A stretch of 64,000 bases of DNA from Gigaspora margarita (GCA_009809945.1 WTPW01000860.1:1-64000); one strand, 5' to 3'. Positions 22,746 to 36,145 are shown, numbered from the stretch's first letter. Made by a program: numbers and translations. The notes: generated from the sequence alone by a model not told the origin.

Positions 22746-22790
22746 GTACAACGAAAGTGCTTGCTTATTTTCGGAGGAATACGGTATAAG

Positions 22791-24138
22791 TAGTGATGTG
22801 CCACGTACAGTACTATACGTACAGTACTGTACGTACTGTACGTACTGTACGCTAAAATTTTTGCCGATCATTTATTAAGAGTGCCTGCCTGATGTGCCAA
22901 TTGACCAATCAAATTCGTTAATTGATCAACACAGATAATTCCCGAAGAAGCTTTCGACTTTGACTTACGCTTTGATTTTCACTTTGACTCTCGCTTTGAC
23001 TTTCACATTGACTTTCACTTTGACTCTCACTTTGACTTCGCTTTAATTTTCGTTTTGACTTTGATTTTCGCTTTGACTCTCCTTGCTTTGATTTGATCTT
23101 CAACTTTTATTTTGGCTTTCACTATGACTTCACTCTAATTTTTATTTTACTTTGATCTTCTCTTTGACTTTCGTTTTTTGACTTTCACTTATATTTCGAG
23201 AATTTTTTCCGTGTTGAATTCACAAAAATATAATTTTGATCAATCAATCGTTTAAATAAGTTATTTAAGTTTAATGAATATTTTATACTTTGCTTCTTGT
23301 TTATTAATGTTAATTTAGCTAATTAGGCCAGACCAAGTTGATTATGTGTTTTACATTACCCCCCACCCCCCCCTCCTCAGAGCTCCTCCTCTCCCTCATA
23401 GTAAAAAAAATTTAGATAAATATACATAGGGCTACAGGATATTTCGGAAAATTTTTATACAGTCATGGAACAATTCGGAAAAATTTTTTTTTTGAAAAAA
23501 ATTTTTTAAAATTTTACTATGGAACCACCCCTCCTCCCCCCTCTTCTGGAGGGGAGAGGGGGTAATGTAACACATAATCAACTTGGTCCGGCCTAAATAC
23601 AAAGGATTTTAATGTTAAAAATAATCGCATATTAAATCTTTTTATTCGTATTATTTATTTATGTATAAAGATCTTTTTAATCAATACATTAAAATTCGTA
23701 AAGTCATAAATTTGTTAGCGAAATTCGTGAATAATACCTTTAGCTTTTTCTTGTAAAAAAATTAATTGCATCTTAAAGCTATTTTAGTGGTATTGTATAA
23801 TTATTATAATCAGGCTACCATTTTTTCTGGGCGACGCTATGAAGTCTTGTAGCTTAGTCGCTTAGTATAGCTCGGAGATCGAACAGGCCCTTAATTGTAA
23901 TATTGGGCCGCTATATGTAAGAATTTTTATTTTGGCCCTCATCCGTAATTATTTTCATTTTTGGACCTAAATACCTTTATTATATAATCTTAATTTTTTA
24001 TATATTGCAGAATCGCGGATCGCTTAAAAAAAAAAATTTTTTTTTATATATAAGTACTATACGTACTGTACGTACTGTACGTACTGTACGTACTGTACGC
24101 TAAAAAAATTTGGGTAACATATAAATGGCACATCACTA
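22791..24138. mobile_element. hAT-type non-autonomous element, 1348 bp, copy B
   Basis: It has the same ends, subterminal TACGTACTG arrays, CTTTGACTTTCA array and nested C-rich element (23323-23596) as copy A at 2212-3559. It has the same length and no difference that I can see. Perfect 8-bp duplications GGTATAAG lie at 22783-22790 and 24139-24146. Identical sequence with different target duplications means two recent insertions. It encodes no transposase. Confidence 0.93.
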
Positions 24139-24146
24139 GGTATAAG

Positions 24147-24285
24147 CGGAGTTGGCAATGGAACTCAATGGAGCCCAATGGAGCTGCGAATGGATCCAAT
24201 GGATCTCTGAATGGAGCTAATGGAGACTAGTTTTTTGAGCTCCATTCGCACAGCCATTGAGTTCCATTCTCCATTGCCAACCCTG
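24147..24285. mobile_element. hAT-like MITE, 139 bp (CAGGGTTGGCAA ends)
   Basis: The left end CGGAGTTGGCAATGGA and right end TCCATTGCCAACCCTG are inverted, and AATGGA motifs repeat inside. The left flank GGTATAAG (24139-24146) and right flank GGTATGAT (24286-24293) match at 6 of 8 bases. The left flank is also the target duplication of copy B of the 1348-bp hAT element, which therefore landed in this MITE's own duplication. Confidence 0.75.
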
Positions 24286-24305
24286 GGTATGATATACCGA
24301 CTAAA

Positions 24306-24587
24306 TTAGGGGACCGTTAAAGTCAGGTGCCTTTATATGTTTTTTATTATTTAATTAAAATTAGGGTAAGGGTTAATTAGGAGTTAAGGTTAGGGATGTC
24401 TTATAGGTAAAATTGCCTTCCCTACATTTTTTATTAATGGACCGAGACAGGTTTAGACACTCGTTTCTTGTATTTTTGGTGTTTTTCACTTTTTTTCTTT
24501 GTTTTTGTCTCGTCGATGACGATCAAAATTTACAATTTGATTGGATGTCAGTCACGTGATGGCACCCGGCTTTAACGGATCCCCTAA
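24306..24587. mobile_element. MITE with TTAGGGGA ends, 282 bp (type copy)
   Basis: Ends TTAGGGGACCGTTAAAG and CTTTAACGGATCCCCTAA are inverted and continue imperfectly. This is the clearest copy of a family also seen at 628-860, 912-1135 and about 35163-35445. The target duplication is ambiguous because flanks and ends are both AT-rich. Confidence 0.75.
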
Positions 24588-24599
24588 ATTAATCATTAT

Positions 24600-26205
24600 C
24601 TTAATACAGGATATAAGCAAATAAAATAAAATTGATGATTAATTTAAATCGACTTTAGTCATATTAAGTAACTAGAACTCTACTGAGTGGCCAGATTTTT
24701 CAGTGTTTCTAGCCGTTTCAGTGAAAATTTACTCGGCGTTACGAATAGTAGTATTGGATGATTAAGTAGTGGAGTATACTATAAAATCGCATTTGAGTAT
24801 ATAAAACTAGCATACTATGCTCATAATATATATTATATAAACAATAGTATAGTCGTATATTAAATTATTGTATATTAAATTATGATTTGACCTCACAAAA
24901 ATTTGACATAAGTTTATTTATCGTTATAATAAACATATCAATATGATTTGTAGCAAAAAGAATCTAGAAGCATTTTAACAAAAATCTAAAATTTCAACTT
25001 CAAGCACGACAGCATTGCTCTAAAATCGATTTTTATACAAACATAAATATTACTCTGACAAAAATCTAAATTTTTACACAATCGTATACATTAATCTAAT
25101 GAAAATCAAGATTTTTACGAGGTTAGATTTTATGATTGATCTAACAAAAAAACAAAGATATTTACAGCATTGCACGTATATATGTACTTTTGATTGAATA
25201 TTATATATAGCAAAATAAAAATTTTACATAGTTACAAACTTAACGAAAATAAATTAGCTTTGTAGATTTTTTCTCAAACACAATTGCTAATTACCATGGA
25301 TTTCAGCTTTTGTTCATTTTCAGATTCGCTTGGACTTTTTTTCAAATTCTCTTCATGTTCCTTTAATGCCAACAACCATTCTTAATATTCAAGTTTATTA
25401 GTTGAGCTTTTTCATGTTCACTTTCGCCTCAATTTTTCCGATTTTTTCCTTTATTTTTGATGGATTTATTTGAACTTTTCACTAATAGTTTAAATATTAA
25501 TAATATATAGATAAAATAAATGATTTACCTTTATATTTATGCGATATTTATAATGAATATTTATAAATGTTGAAACTATATTTTTCACCCATCAATATGA
25601 TAAGCTATAGAAATTTCTTTTCTTTAACGGTAAATTTTTTGTAAGATATATTTCCGAACTTTCTATTTCAGGTTAAAAGAATTTTGAATGTATCATCGAT
25701 ATCAAAGTTTTAAAAGTTTTCATTTAAAGGGATTTTTTCGGGAAATTTTCCTCTTTATCAGTTCCATCAGAAGAATTATTTTCTTCGAAATATTTCATCA
25801 TCAAAAAAGCCATAATTCAATAATGTAGACTTGACATCAAAAACTAATAACATCCAAAAACCATCATTATGATCACTGCATTATATTAGACTTCGGACTT
25901 TTAAATTATCAAATTAGACCTAATATAATAAGTTTAAAAGCCCGATGTCTAAGTTTTTAATGTCACGTTTGTATAAATTTTATATGCATTTGCATGCTAT
26001 ACACGATATATTTAATTTATATACAATTGTGTCCTCACAAACATACACACGTGTTTGCTAATTTAACGATAGTATACTCAACTTCTTTGCTTACTCATAT
26101 TCGTATTACTAATAATTTTCATGAACTATCAGCTAATATACATTAGTTGCCTGATACAGATGATGCACTTTCGCGATTCATTTATGAATACCCAAGCCAT
26201 GGCAA
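24600..26205. other. AT-rich stretch; possible charged ORF remnant on minus strand
   Basis: I see no intact gene. On the minus strand, about 25365-25265 reads EWLLALKEHEENLKKSP then SESENEQKLKSM before a stop. Further upstream KIKEKIGKIEAKVNMKK is in a separate frame. The glutamate/lysine-rich, coiled-coil-like composition suggests a decayed exon, but I cannot assign a family. The rest is microsatellite-like AT sequence. Confidence 0.3.
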
Positions 26206-26209
26206 AAAA

Positions 26210-26460
26210 AAGGTTGTTCACGTGATAATCGAAAAAATCTTTTTAAGTTTATTTAGATTAGGGTTGGTACCTATAAAAGTTTGGAATTGGTGTTGTACAT
26301 AGTAAAATCGCTTAATGAATATTTTTCTGTCTGCACAGAAGGTTGTTTCTTTAGAACGAACGTTTGTTTTGAATTTACTGATCGTGTTACGTTACATCAA
26401 ATTGGAATTCGTTATTGGCTAATTTGAATGCAGATCGTCACATGTCACATGACCAGAACT
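26210..26460. repeat. Second copy of the 22.41-22.74 kb dispersed repeat
   Basis: It contains AGAACGAACGTTTGTTTTGA and CGTGTTACGTTACATC as at 22555-22610, and a TTAGGGTTGGTACC stretch upstream. Ends are not determined. Confidence 0.45.
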
Positions 26461-28850
26461 TTTTTTGGGTACGCGATTTATCGTATGATGTCGTACGCGA
26501 CTTGTAATGATGCATTTACGTAGTTAATTTCAATTAGTATTATTTAAGGCATATTAAAGGGATTAAAGGAAATGTTATAAGCCGAAAACCCCATCATGAG
26601 ATCATACAGGTACGTACGTGGGAGAATTTTACATAATTAGATTGAATGCAATTCTTTCAGACGTGTGAATTAAAACAGGTTGCGCATATATGACGATAAG
26701 ATTACCTTTTCGTGATTGATTTAGTTTAATTTATTCAGTTAGAGTATTTTACAAACTAACTTTTTGCAAATAAATTTAAGCTGCTTTGTTGTAATTTTTT
26801 GGTAAATTTCGGTTAATTAATTTTCAAGTAATTTTTGAACATATAATATATAATTTATGAATTCGAATTTTCGATGATTGAGGAGTTAAAATTGTGGTCA
26901 GATAAATTAAACGATTCAATAATACCGGCCGAACTTTTGTAAAGCTTTACCTTATATATAATGGTATAAAAATTACATATGTATATTAAGATTTTAATTT
27001 TCATAAAATAATCCTATTGACCAGTATATTTAGCCAATAGACTAACGCTTTTAATTTTTTCTGATTACTTTATTATATGCATTTATGCAGATAATGTTTT
27101 TCTTCTCTGTAATTAGTTACATGATATTTATTTGCCGAAGATGGTTATCTAAAAAAAATGAGGCGTTAAAATCTGACGTATAACAATAAATTATAATTAC
27201 ATAATATGATTAGATTACTAATCAATGTGTAAATTAAACTTGTATTATACACTAAAAAATATTAGGCAAGATGCCTTCATGATGGTGGTATTATAGTGTG
27301 TATGTAGTGTTTCACATCATTAGTTGACTATGTATATAGATAAATACTATAAGAATAGTTTCGGAATTACATAAAATACGGCAAATAAATAAATAAATAA
27401 GAATAAATAAATAAATAAACAAATAAATAAATAAATAAACAAATAAATAAAAAAATAAATAAATAAATAAATAGGCGTTATAGCAATATATCATCAATCA
27501 ATATAATAAATTATCTTAATATAGTATACAAGAAGACTATTTTATTCTTACATTAGTGTATGAAAATACAGTACTTGTAACAACTCAACATTTTTTATTT
27601 ATAATAGATTCTAACAAAAAAGATCTTCGTGAAAACTATACTTTCGTCCGAGCAATAAACCCTAATCTAACTTCACTTTGATTATAATTGACTAAGCTGA
27701 CTTAGCCGTATTAAGAATATTGACTTAACTAAGCCTACAAAATTTTTATCGATTATGATCACCTTATGTATGGGTAAATAGGAAATAGAACTACTGGTAA
27801 GGGGCTTTAGAATTAAAATTTGGGGAATCTACTTTGATAAAAATAGATGATGTTTTTTTTCAATAAGGAGGTATCGATTTTATTTCGTTTTCCGACAAAT
27901 TTGAATTAATGTTCTTTTAATATTGAAGATTACTAATTTTATGCCTGATTTCAAACTTTAGAAGCACAAATTAGATTTTTAATCTTCTTATCTTTTAATT
28001 CTAAACCCCTCAGTAGATCAAGATATTCACATTATAAAGTAGTGATAAATTTATTAAAAAGGGGTTTTTTTTTTAATCTATTTGATCGACGGCCATGTTC
28101 TCGATATCATAAGCATAAAATTTATAAATAATATACATCTGCAACTAATCAAATGCTAATTCTAACCCTATGTGATGAATAGGAAATAATTTTTGGAAAA
28201 TAAGCGACTATCATTACTTTAATTTGTCGATTATTGTAAACCGGAATTTGGTCTCCTGCAAAATTCATTAAATCTCATATGACAATCATCACGATCGAGT
28301 GGGGTTGGGCAACAATGGCAGTGATAAACTGCATGTCAGATATTCTTATTATCCTTGCAGATTATTTTACTATACTATTACTAAATAAGTAGTTGTGCGA
28401 CATTGTCAGACGAAACCAGATTTTTAGAAAAAATTTTAAGTAGTGTACGTACGTAACTGTAAAAATTGTTCCACTTCTGTAAAAATTAAAATCAACAAAA
28501 TTGTGTAATTGTGTTATAGTTATAATTAGGAATTTAATGCCTAATAGTAAACGTTCGCAAGGAATATATATTTAATTAGGTTACAGAATTTGGTTCTTAA
28601 ATATAATTTTTATTTTTTGCATAAAGTGATTTTCGCTTCGATTCTTTACGTTAAAATCTGATATTGAATATAAATGAATAATTTATTATTAATGCTAGGT
28701 GAGTTTGTTATGGTCTAGCATAACTATATTAATATTAAAAAATACGGATAGCTGCAATTCAAGCAACTTATTTGTATAAAATAGTATGAAATATAAATAT
28801 AGTGTGATAGTAAATGCAACTAATTGAATATACAATACATAAACTTGAAT
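26460..28850. other. Inverted-repeat arm (copy 4a), non-coding
   Basis: 26.46-27.2 kb matches 8.40-9.15 kb in direct orientation, and 27.2-28.85 kb matches 9.2-10.7 kb inverted. The whole is the reverse complement of 17.0-19.2 kb. Anchors: CCAGATTTTTAGAAAAAATTT at about 28420 with its complement near 17390, and CAGTTAGAGTATTTTA at 26739 with its complement near 18900. It contains an AAAT microsatellite. I see no gene. Confidence 0.65.
27381..27475. repeat. (AAAT)n microsatellite
   Basis: About 95 bp of AAATAAATAAAT with occasional C or G. The LFIYLFIY-type ORF read from the other strand is an artefact of it. Confidence 0.95.
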
Positions 28851-28959
28851 ATACTTCTTTATAAGCACACTTTTTTAAAAAGCCTTTTTTTTTTAAAAAA
28901 AAATATATATACCTCTTTATAAGCAATTTTTTTTTAAAAAAATCCTTAAGCAACCTACT

Positions 28960-29430
28960 TGGCGATTATAAAAAAGAATGACTATACTTTGAAAAAATAT
29001 ATATAAATATAACCTATTTTTAATTGAATATATTACTAAAGCTTAATCCTGAACTCTTATATTTTAATAATTTTTTTAATTAAACAATTTTAAATGAGCA
29101 AAACCAGTTTCAGACTTATAATACGAAATTTGTTTTTTGAAAAATGTCCTTAATTCGAACAAGCTTGTACCCTAGTTAGTAATAAACTTTTATTTCTTTG
29201 AAGAGATAATATTGCCGGTAATTAGGATGAGAGATTAACTGGTAGGATTATTCTTATTGCCAGTAATAAGTATGGTATCTTGATTTATCAGAAAAGAGAG
29301 ATTATTCTTGTTATGACCCATTTGAGAAATTATATCTCAGCAGTATAATTCTACTGGAATGTCTGTAGATATAATTTTGGTAGACTACTGTTAATCTTGC
29401 GGATTCCCTTGTAATTTTTTGGCGACTTAT
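28960..29430 (+). pseudogene. Kelch-repeat pseudogene, copy K4
   Basis: 29160-29330 is the plus-strand counterpart of K2. TACCCTAGTTAGTAATAAAC corresponds to YTLVGNK with a stop, and a deletion has removed the GG codons. AGTATGGTATCTTGATTTATC (VWYLDL) is kept and is followed by an altered SEREII-type stretch. Further on, GGAATGTCTGTAGATATAAT corresponds to the MPVGHN piece. Multiple stops and frameshifts make it non-functional. It lies opposite K2 in the nested inverted arrangement. Confidence 0.6.
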
Positions 29431-32400
29431 TTTATTGATGGAATGACATTTATATCGAATACTGTACATCAAATTTTACATTTAATTCATTAATATATGC
29501 ATTTAATCTTAATAATTCAAAATGGAAAAAGGTATGTTTAAAGAACGAACAAGAAAAATGGTATAAATAATAATAAATTTTCTAAGAATGATTCAAAATA
29601 TGTGTAATAAAATAATAAAACTGTTATGCATTTAAGGATTTAATAGAATTTTTATTAAGAATTTAATAATCGTTATCAAAGATAATAGTATGAAAATTCA
29701 ATAAATAGTTCGTATAGTTCCTGAACATTTACTATTTAATTTCATTTTACAGTCAGACCTCTAATTGCACACTCTATGAGCGCATACCCTCACTAAATGC
29801 GCACTCAAACTTTTGCCCAAATATATACTTGGTCTTATTATTCTCTAAATGCACGTTGTTAAGGTGTGGTGCAAAAGGCGCGCACTTAGAGAGGTCTGAC
29901 AGTATATATCTAATGAGATACATTGAAGCGGAGAAGGATCGACGCATTATCAGAGATCCAAAAAATTTTTACAGGTTGACATTGATCGATTAAAGTTAAT
30001 TTGATGACCAGAAATTTAAAATTGGTGATCAAATTTTAATTTAATTTCGTGTGATGATCTCTTTAACTTTATTTTGTTAGTAGTTATTCTGTAAATATGA
30101 TATTTATAAATAATATATTATCCGAAAATTTAATATCAGCACAGGGTCCTGAAGGGTCCTAAAGGATCCTGAAGCTGACACCAAATTTTATGGCCAAATA
30201 AACAAGTGATTAGCAGTGTGTCATAAAATAACAGCGTTATTTAGTGGTATTTGATGATTGTTCTTAACAGATGACTATAACTAATTGGTAAGTGCAACAA
30301 TAACTAACTGTCGGATAATTACCCTTTCCTAATCAGCATATAAATTCCTTAATGTTAAATCTGGTGATTAGATCTGTTGAAAAATCCGTTGGATGATCCG
30401 ATGGATATCTGACTATTTTAATCTGTCTGATATTTTTTTGACATATCCATTGAGTCATCCGAAATTAGCTAGAACCTGCACAGGGGTTATTCAAATTTCA
30501 GTGACAATAATCGTAACGATGACAAATAATTTAAAGCCTATTTTGATAGATCATTGACATACATGACATAACGTTGAAGAATCAAGAAATAGCAAAAAAA
30601 GATTTTTGGAAAATTTTATGACTGTGAAACGTAGTTGTTTAAATAACAAAATTTATGTTGGGACGATGCTTTCTTAAAACTAACAAAATAATTCATGAAA
30701 GTATATAATACAATATGCAAAATATATAACTTATGGAATTATAATGTACTTGACTTAGTAATTTAATATTAAATAAAGTATTCTATTATTTAAATATATT
30801 AATATTTTCGACTACAAAGCACTGCTCAACCCATCATGCCGGTTTTTTTTTATGTTGATATATTTAACATGCAAATTTTTTTTCGTTAGGCGACCTAAAT
30901 GATCTAAATGATTGACTGTCCTAGTTTATACATTTAATAAATTTAATATACCATTATATTCTATTTCTTGGTTTCATTTCATATGAGTTAATTTATTCTG
31001 TGAGCATGGATATGAATTATGTTCGTCGTACGTGACCGTACGGGTTTTGCACAGCATCAAATACTGCGCAGCTCCTTTTGTGCTGTAACATATTAATATA
31101 GTTATGTCAGATTGTAATAAACCCCCAGCGCAACTAAAAAAATTGTTCATATCAAGTGTAAATAAAAATCGAAGTGAAGTCACTCCCTTACAAAGAAAGT
31201 AAAAATTATTCGAAAATTTAATTAAGAGGTCAACTTCTGCGACCTGATTAAACTTTTCCTTGTGGGAGTTTACTATTAGCACTAAGTTATTCTAATCTCA
31301 ATTCTAACTTTAACGTGTTTTATTGACTCAATTTTTGCAGAGTGGAACAATTTTCGTAGATACGTATTATCAAAGTTGTGTATCTGATATTCGTTTACAA
31401 CCATTAGCATTTCAATTTGTAAATGCCTCTGCTACACAAACTACTACAAGATACGATGCCTATATGATAATGATCGTATATAGTGTTTCCTGGAATTAGT
31501 TGACTATGCATATAAATAAATATATACTAATACACGAATGGCAATTGTTAGGTGGATAGTTTCGGATTACACGAATATGGTAAAATATAATAAAATTTTT
31601 TTTAAAATACAGTAATATATCATCAATAAATTTAATAAAATAAAATAATTATCGATTATAATCACCTTACATATGGGCTGAATAGGAAATAGAGCTACTA
31701 GTAAGGGTTTTTAGAAATAAATTTTAGGAATTTAATTTTGATAAAAATTTGATTATGTGTAGATTTTCAAATTATTATGTATCGATTTTATTAGTTTCCC
31801 AATAAAATTGAAAAATTACAAATTTTCATATCCGATTAAACAACATTTGAGGCTTTTGTAATATTCTTATCTTTTTTCAATTTGATCGATTATGTCTCAT
31901 TTTTTTTCCCCTAATCGACATCATTCTGTGTGACAATTTACTAATAATATATATATCTGCAACTAATCAAATACTAATCCTAACCTTATTTGATGTCGGG
32001 TGGGGAAGTGAACGGTTATCATTTGATGACCATCATAACCTTGCCGATTATTAGTCTTTTAAAAAATTCCTGTTTAAGCGGAGGTTTTTTTTTAAGTCGG
32101 ATCTTCTCGGATCTTCTTGACATATAGGTCACTTTTTTTTTTTTTATTATTATTTTTTTTTTTTTAAAAAAAAAAAAAAAAAGTATCTTTGGAGATCTTA
32201 TTTAGGACTATAAAGTTATGCTTATATTTTTGCAAATTTTAAAATGCTCAGGAGTTACATACAACTTTGGATGATTTTAGGCGATATCACTATACTGCTT
32301 ATTAATTTGTAATCCGGGAAATTTGAACTCTTACGAATTTATCACATACTGTATGATAAAGTTGCAGATCCATTTTCAGTTAAAGTAAGTCAATAGCCGA

Positions 32401-33612
32401 AATTGAATGGTGAGGAATTCACAATGGCAGTGATCAACTGTATATTCGAATATTATTTTTAGTTGTATATTATTACTAAATAAGTAACTGCAGCGCATTA
32501 AACCCGAACAGACAATTTTTGAGTAGTTTTATTGGTTAGTAAAATATGATTTACTAGTAATATGATCAGATCGTCACATGTACGTACAAGGCTTTAACAC
32601 TTCACTTATTTCTAGAAATTGCAAGAATCTAAGCATGTGTGGTAAGTAAACATCATGCGGCATATTTATAGACGGGAAAAAACATTACACTGCATGACTA
32701 AATATAATAAAGTTGATCAGGAAAAATTTAAAAGCGTTAACTTTAATTAATTTAAAAGATATTCTACGTATTAAATATACTGACCAATAGGGTATGTTCC
32801 GAAGGTTAAAATCTTATCAGTTATAATGTATGTGCAATTTTATTCTGCTATATAGAATATATAATTTTATAAAAGCTTGACCAGTATTATTGAATAATTT
32901 AATTTAACTATATGTTTCGGATTGTAACACCTTAATCATCGAAAATTCGAACTCATAAATTACATATCATGTGTTCAATATGTGAAAAACTTTGATTTAC
33001 CAAAGCTTACCACAAAATTACAACAAAGAAGCTTAAGTAATAATTTTAATACGCTAGACTCTAATTGAATAAACTAAATTGGATAAATACGAGAAGATAA
33101 TCATATCGTTATATAGATGCAACCCGTTTTAATTCACACGGCTGAAATCAATGTATCTAGTTCGAAACTCTATATGTAAAATTGCCCCACTCACCTGTAT
33201 GGTCTCATGATGTTTATAATCATCACCTTTATTTAGGAAAAACCTAATCTCCTTGAATATAGCTGACCAATACTGATAGAAATTAATACGTAAGTACATC
33301 ATTAAAATCGCGCACGCCATCGCACGATAAATCACAATTTGATCAATTAGTTATAGTTATAGTATGGTATGTAGTGAATAACCTAGTTACACACGGGTTC
33401 ATATTCCGTGCCGAAGGCATAGTATTTACCCGTGCAATAAATTAGTTTTGCATTCCATGACTGATTCGGCAATATTCTACGCGGCTAATATACATTAAGT
33501 TATTATAATAATAAGACAGATTTTTTATAAGATAACAACTTAGATTAAATTTTCATAGTTGATTGAATACTTCAATTTATGCTGATAATGGAGTAATATA
33601 AAGAATTTCTAT
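29430..33612. other. Long inverted-repeat arm (copy 4b), non-coding
   Basis: The diverged reverse complement of 8.1-12.5 kb (anchors given for that arm). A 102-codon minus-strand ORF at 30974-31282 has no counterpart in the matching 10.55-10.9 kb segment and looks accidental. T- and A-runs at about 32126-32180 mirror the T-run at 9636-9667. Confidence 0.75.
29750..29902. mobile_element. mariner-type MITE, 153 bp
   Basis: Ends CAGTCAGACCTCTAATTGC and AGAGAGGTCTGACAG are flanked by TA (29748-29749, 29903-29904). The internal motifs are GCGCACTTAGAGA-like and diverged from the 7078 and 12608 copies. A degraded relative (CGCATTTAGAGGG...TCTGATTG) sits at the mirrored place, about 11940-11995, so the insertion predates the duplication of the arms. 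Confidence 0.85.
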
Positions 33613-34871
33613 GCATCGAATAGTGAATTGACCCGTCTAATCAATCTTAATCCGGGTCACCCATCGGGTGGACTATGTGCTACCGGGTGGAAACGGGTCA
33701 GTTTAAAAAAAGTCACCACCCGGGTCACCCAACAGGTCACCCAAGTTAATTAAAAAAACAACACGGGAGCTTAATGTCCCAAAAATAATACGTTGTTCAG
33801 TTTCTACGATTACAGCTATTATCATAATTTCTGACACACCTGATAAAATTTAGTGAATGATTTTTCTGCTGATCCGGTTAATAAGTTTATGATTTATGGT
33901 CGGTATATGAAGCTACTTTGCGCAGATAGTTTTATCATTACAATGTTGACATTATAAACTTTCGTTTGAGAATAATTGGCAATTTTTCAGACTGATCCAG
34001 CGAAATTTAAATATTTAGTTATATTTACATCGATATATCAATTTATTGAATCAATTAGGCCGTTTCTAGTTGATTATTAGGTTAACGTCATCTCCCCCCC
34101 CTCGCTTAACTGCCCTCCCCTCATAGGAAGACATTCATATGATTGGTTAATTTTGGTAGATCTACCCGTGATTTCCCATGATAACTAACCAATCAAATTA
34201 TATAATTTTTAAAAGAATTTATCGTTCTAATACTATTAGAAAATGAATTAAAGCACATATAAAGAAGTTTACAAACTAATAAATACACGCGAAAGATTTT
34301 ACCACATATACTTAAAGAACATATAGATACGCGTAAAGTAGGTAAATGTTATATTTATTACTAACAAACTCCAACTCAATAAAGAATCTACAAACATAAA
34401 CTAAACCTTAATTTACGGTTGGTAAGCCCAAATACACTACAAAAACGACCAAATCTAAATATGAAACCGGTCTTCTATTATTAAAGAGCCTGGACCTATT
34501 CAACTTAAACAGTTAGCAATAAGAAGGTACTTAAATCTAACATAATAAAGTGGTTTTGGACGGAAACATTTCCAGTTACCTTCTCGACAGTATAATTTCG
34601 CGTGGTCTAATAGTCGTTGGTATATTCTGTCTTCTATGTAAAGTAATTCGGGAGTGAGATGATTTAGAGATTATTTTAAACAGTGAACATTGACGTTAGT
34701 TCGAAGTTAAAAATGGCTTTTGCGGTGATTTTTTGTTAGTGAAACGTTACGTTCTTAAAAAATACTTTAAAGTGTATAAATAAGTTACCCGGGTAATTGA
34801 TTTACATCAACCAATCAAACGAATGTCCTTCTATGAGCCCTCCCCCGAAAATTAAACAAGCCAATCACAAC

Positions 34872-36145
34872 TATTGATGGGTGACGCGTGATGCAACTTG
34901 CGTCATTGATGCATGACGAAACCATTTCGTCAGGCAACTTCGAATTGACGAAATGACACATGACGCAACTCATGACGCATGACGAAACTCATGTCGCATG
35001 ACACAACTAATGACGCATAACAACGCAAACTAAATTTTGATAATAACACCCTTTGTTCGTTTATTTTTAACATAAAAAAGATTCTTTATAGGTAAATTTT
35101 ATGGTACGCATTTATTACTTAAAAAACGGAGCTGGTTATCATAGTGCTATTACGACTTCTTTGTTTGGGGGTCGCCTAAAGCCAGTGCGTTCACGTGATA
35201 GGAAGCCAATCAAATCGTAACATTTGATCTTTACGGATCAGCCCGACGAGACAAAAACAAAGAAAAAAAAGTGAAAAACGCCGAAAATAAAAGAAACGAG
35301 TGTCTAAACCTGTCTAGAGCATTAATAAAAAACGTCGGGAAGACAATTTTACTTATAAGACAGGTCTAACCCTAACCCCTAACTGACCCTTACCCTAATT
35401 TTAATTAAATAATCAAAAACATATAAACACACCTGGCCCTTTGTTAGCAGTGTTGTTTATGTTACACAAAGATTTGAAGATCCTCAATTTTTATTGGTTC
35501 CGAGCCTAATTTTGTAGATCCATTTTCTTTGACATCAGGGTACCCGATTTTTCTTTTACGTTTAGAAATTTGGTTAGTGCATAAACGCCTTCTGCATATC
35601 TATGGGTCAAATAAAAAACCGGTTAGTCTTGCAAATGCATACCGAGAATAATAATGCATAACAACGTGGACTCATCAAGTTATAAATAAATAAATAAAAT
35701 AATAAAGTTTTACTGCGTTAAATTACGTAACTTTATACAAGAATGAAATAATGCAAATTTAAGCATATATAGAGGGTTCTTCTGTAAAATTTGAAGCCGT
35801 AATGAATCGTCCAATTTGCTGCTGTGGGCTGGTTATTATTCACGTGTTCGTACTTTCTTTAAGATCGCATGAAAATTTAAATTACACTAAAGGTGAAATA
35901 GTGCTTCCAAAATCTGCCTATAGTACTTCAAAAAACGTGTCGCCAAAATTTAAAAAAGTGAAAATTAATCTTTTATAAACCAATTTTTGCATTTTTTATA
36001 ATTATAATAATTGCGTCAATAGTTGCGTCAATCGTCAATAGTTGCGTAATCGTCATTAGTTGCGTCAATCGTCAAAGTTGCATCTGACGAAACCATTGAC
36101 GAAACCACTGCGTCATTGCCAAAATCGTTGCGTCACCCATCATTA
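34872..36145. mobile_element. Inner hAT-type element, 1274 bp
   Basis: Perfect 8-bp duplications ATCACAAC lie at 34864-34871 and 36146-36153. Ends TATTGATGGGTGACGC and GCGTCACCCATCATTA are inverted. Both ends carry arrays of GACGAAAC / TTGCGTCAA motifs. It contains a TTAGGGG-family MITE (about 35163-35445) and no transposase. It is the youngest of the three nested layers here and a relative of the 169-1579 element. Confidence 0.9.
35163..35445. mobile_element. TTAGGGG-family MITE nested in the inner hAT
   Basis: GGGGGTCGCCTAAAGCCAGT, TCACGTGATAGG and AAAACGTCGGGAAGACAATT match the reverse complement of 24306-24587. The ends have diverged. Confidence 0.65.

Noticed and set aside
27312-27497. 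LFIYLFIY-type membrane protein ORF
   Set aside because: An artefact of the (AAAT)n microsatellite.
30974-31282. 102-codon minus-strand ORF
   Set aside because: The mirror copy at about 10.55-10.9 kb does not keep the frame, so there is no sign of coding constraint.
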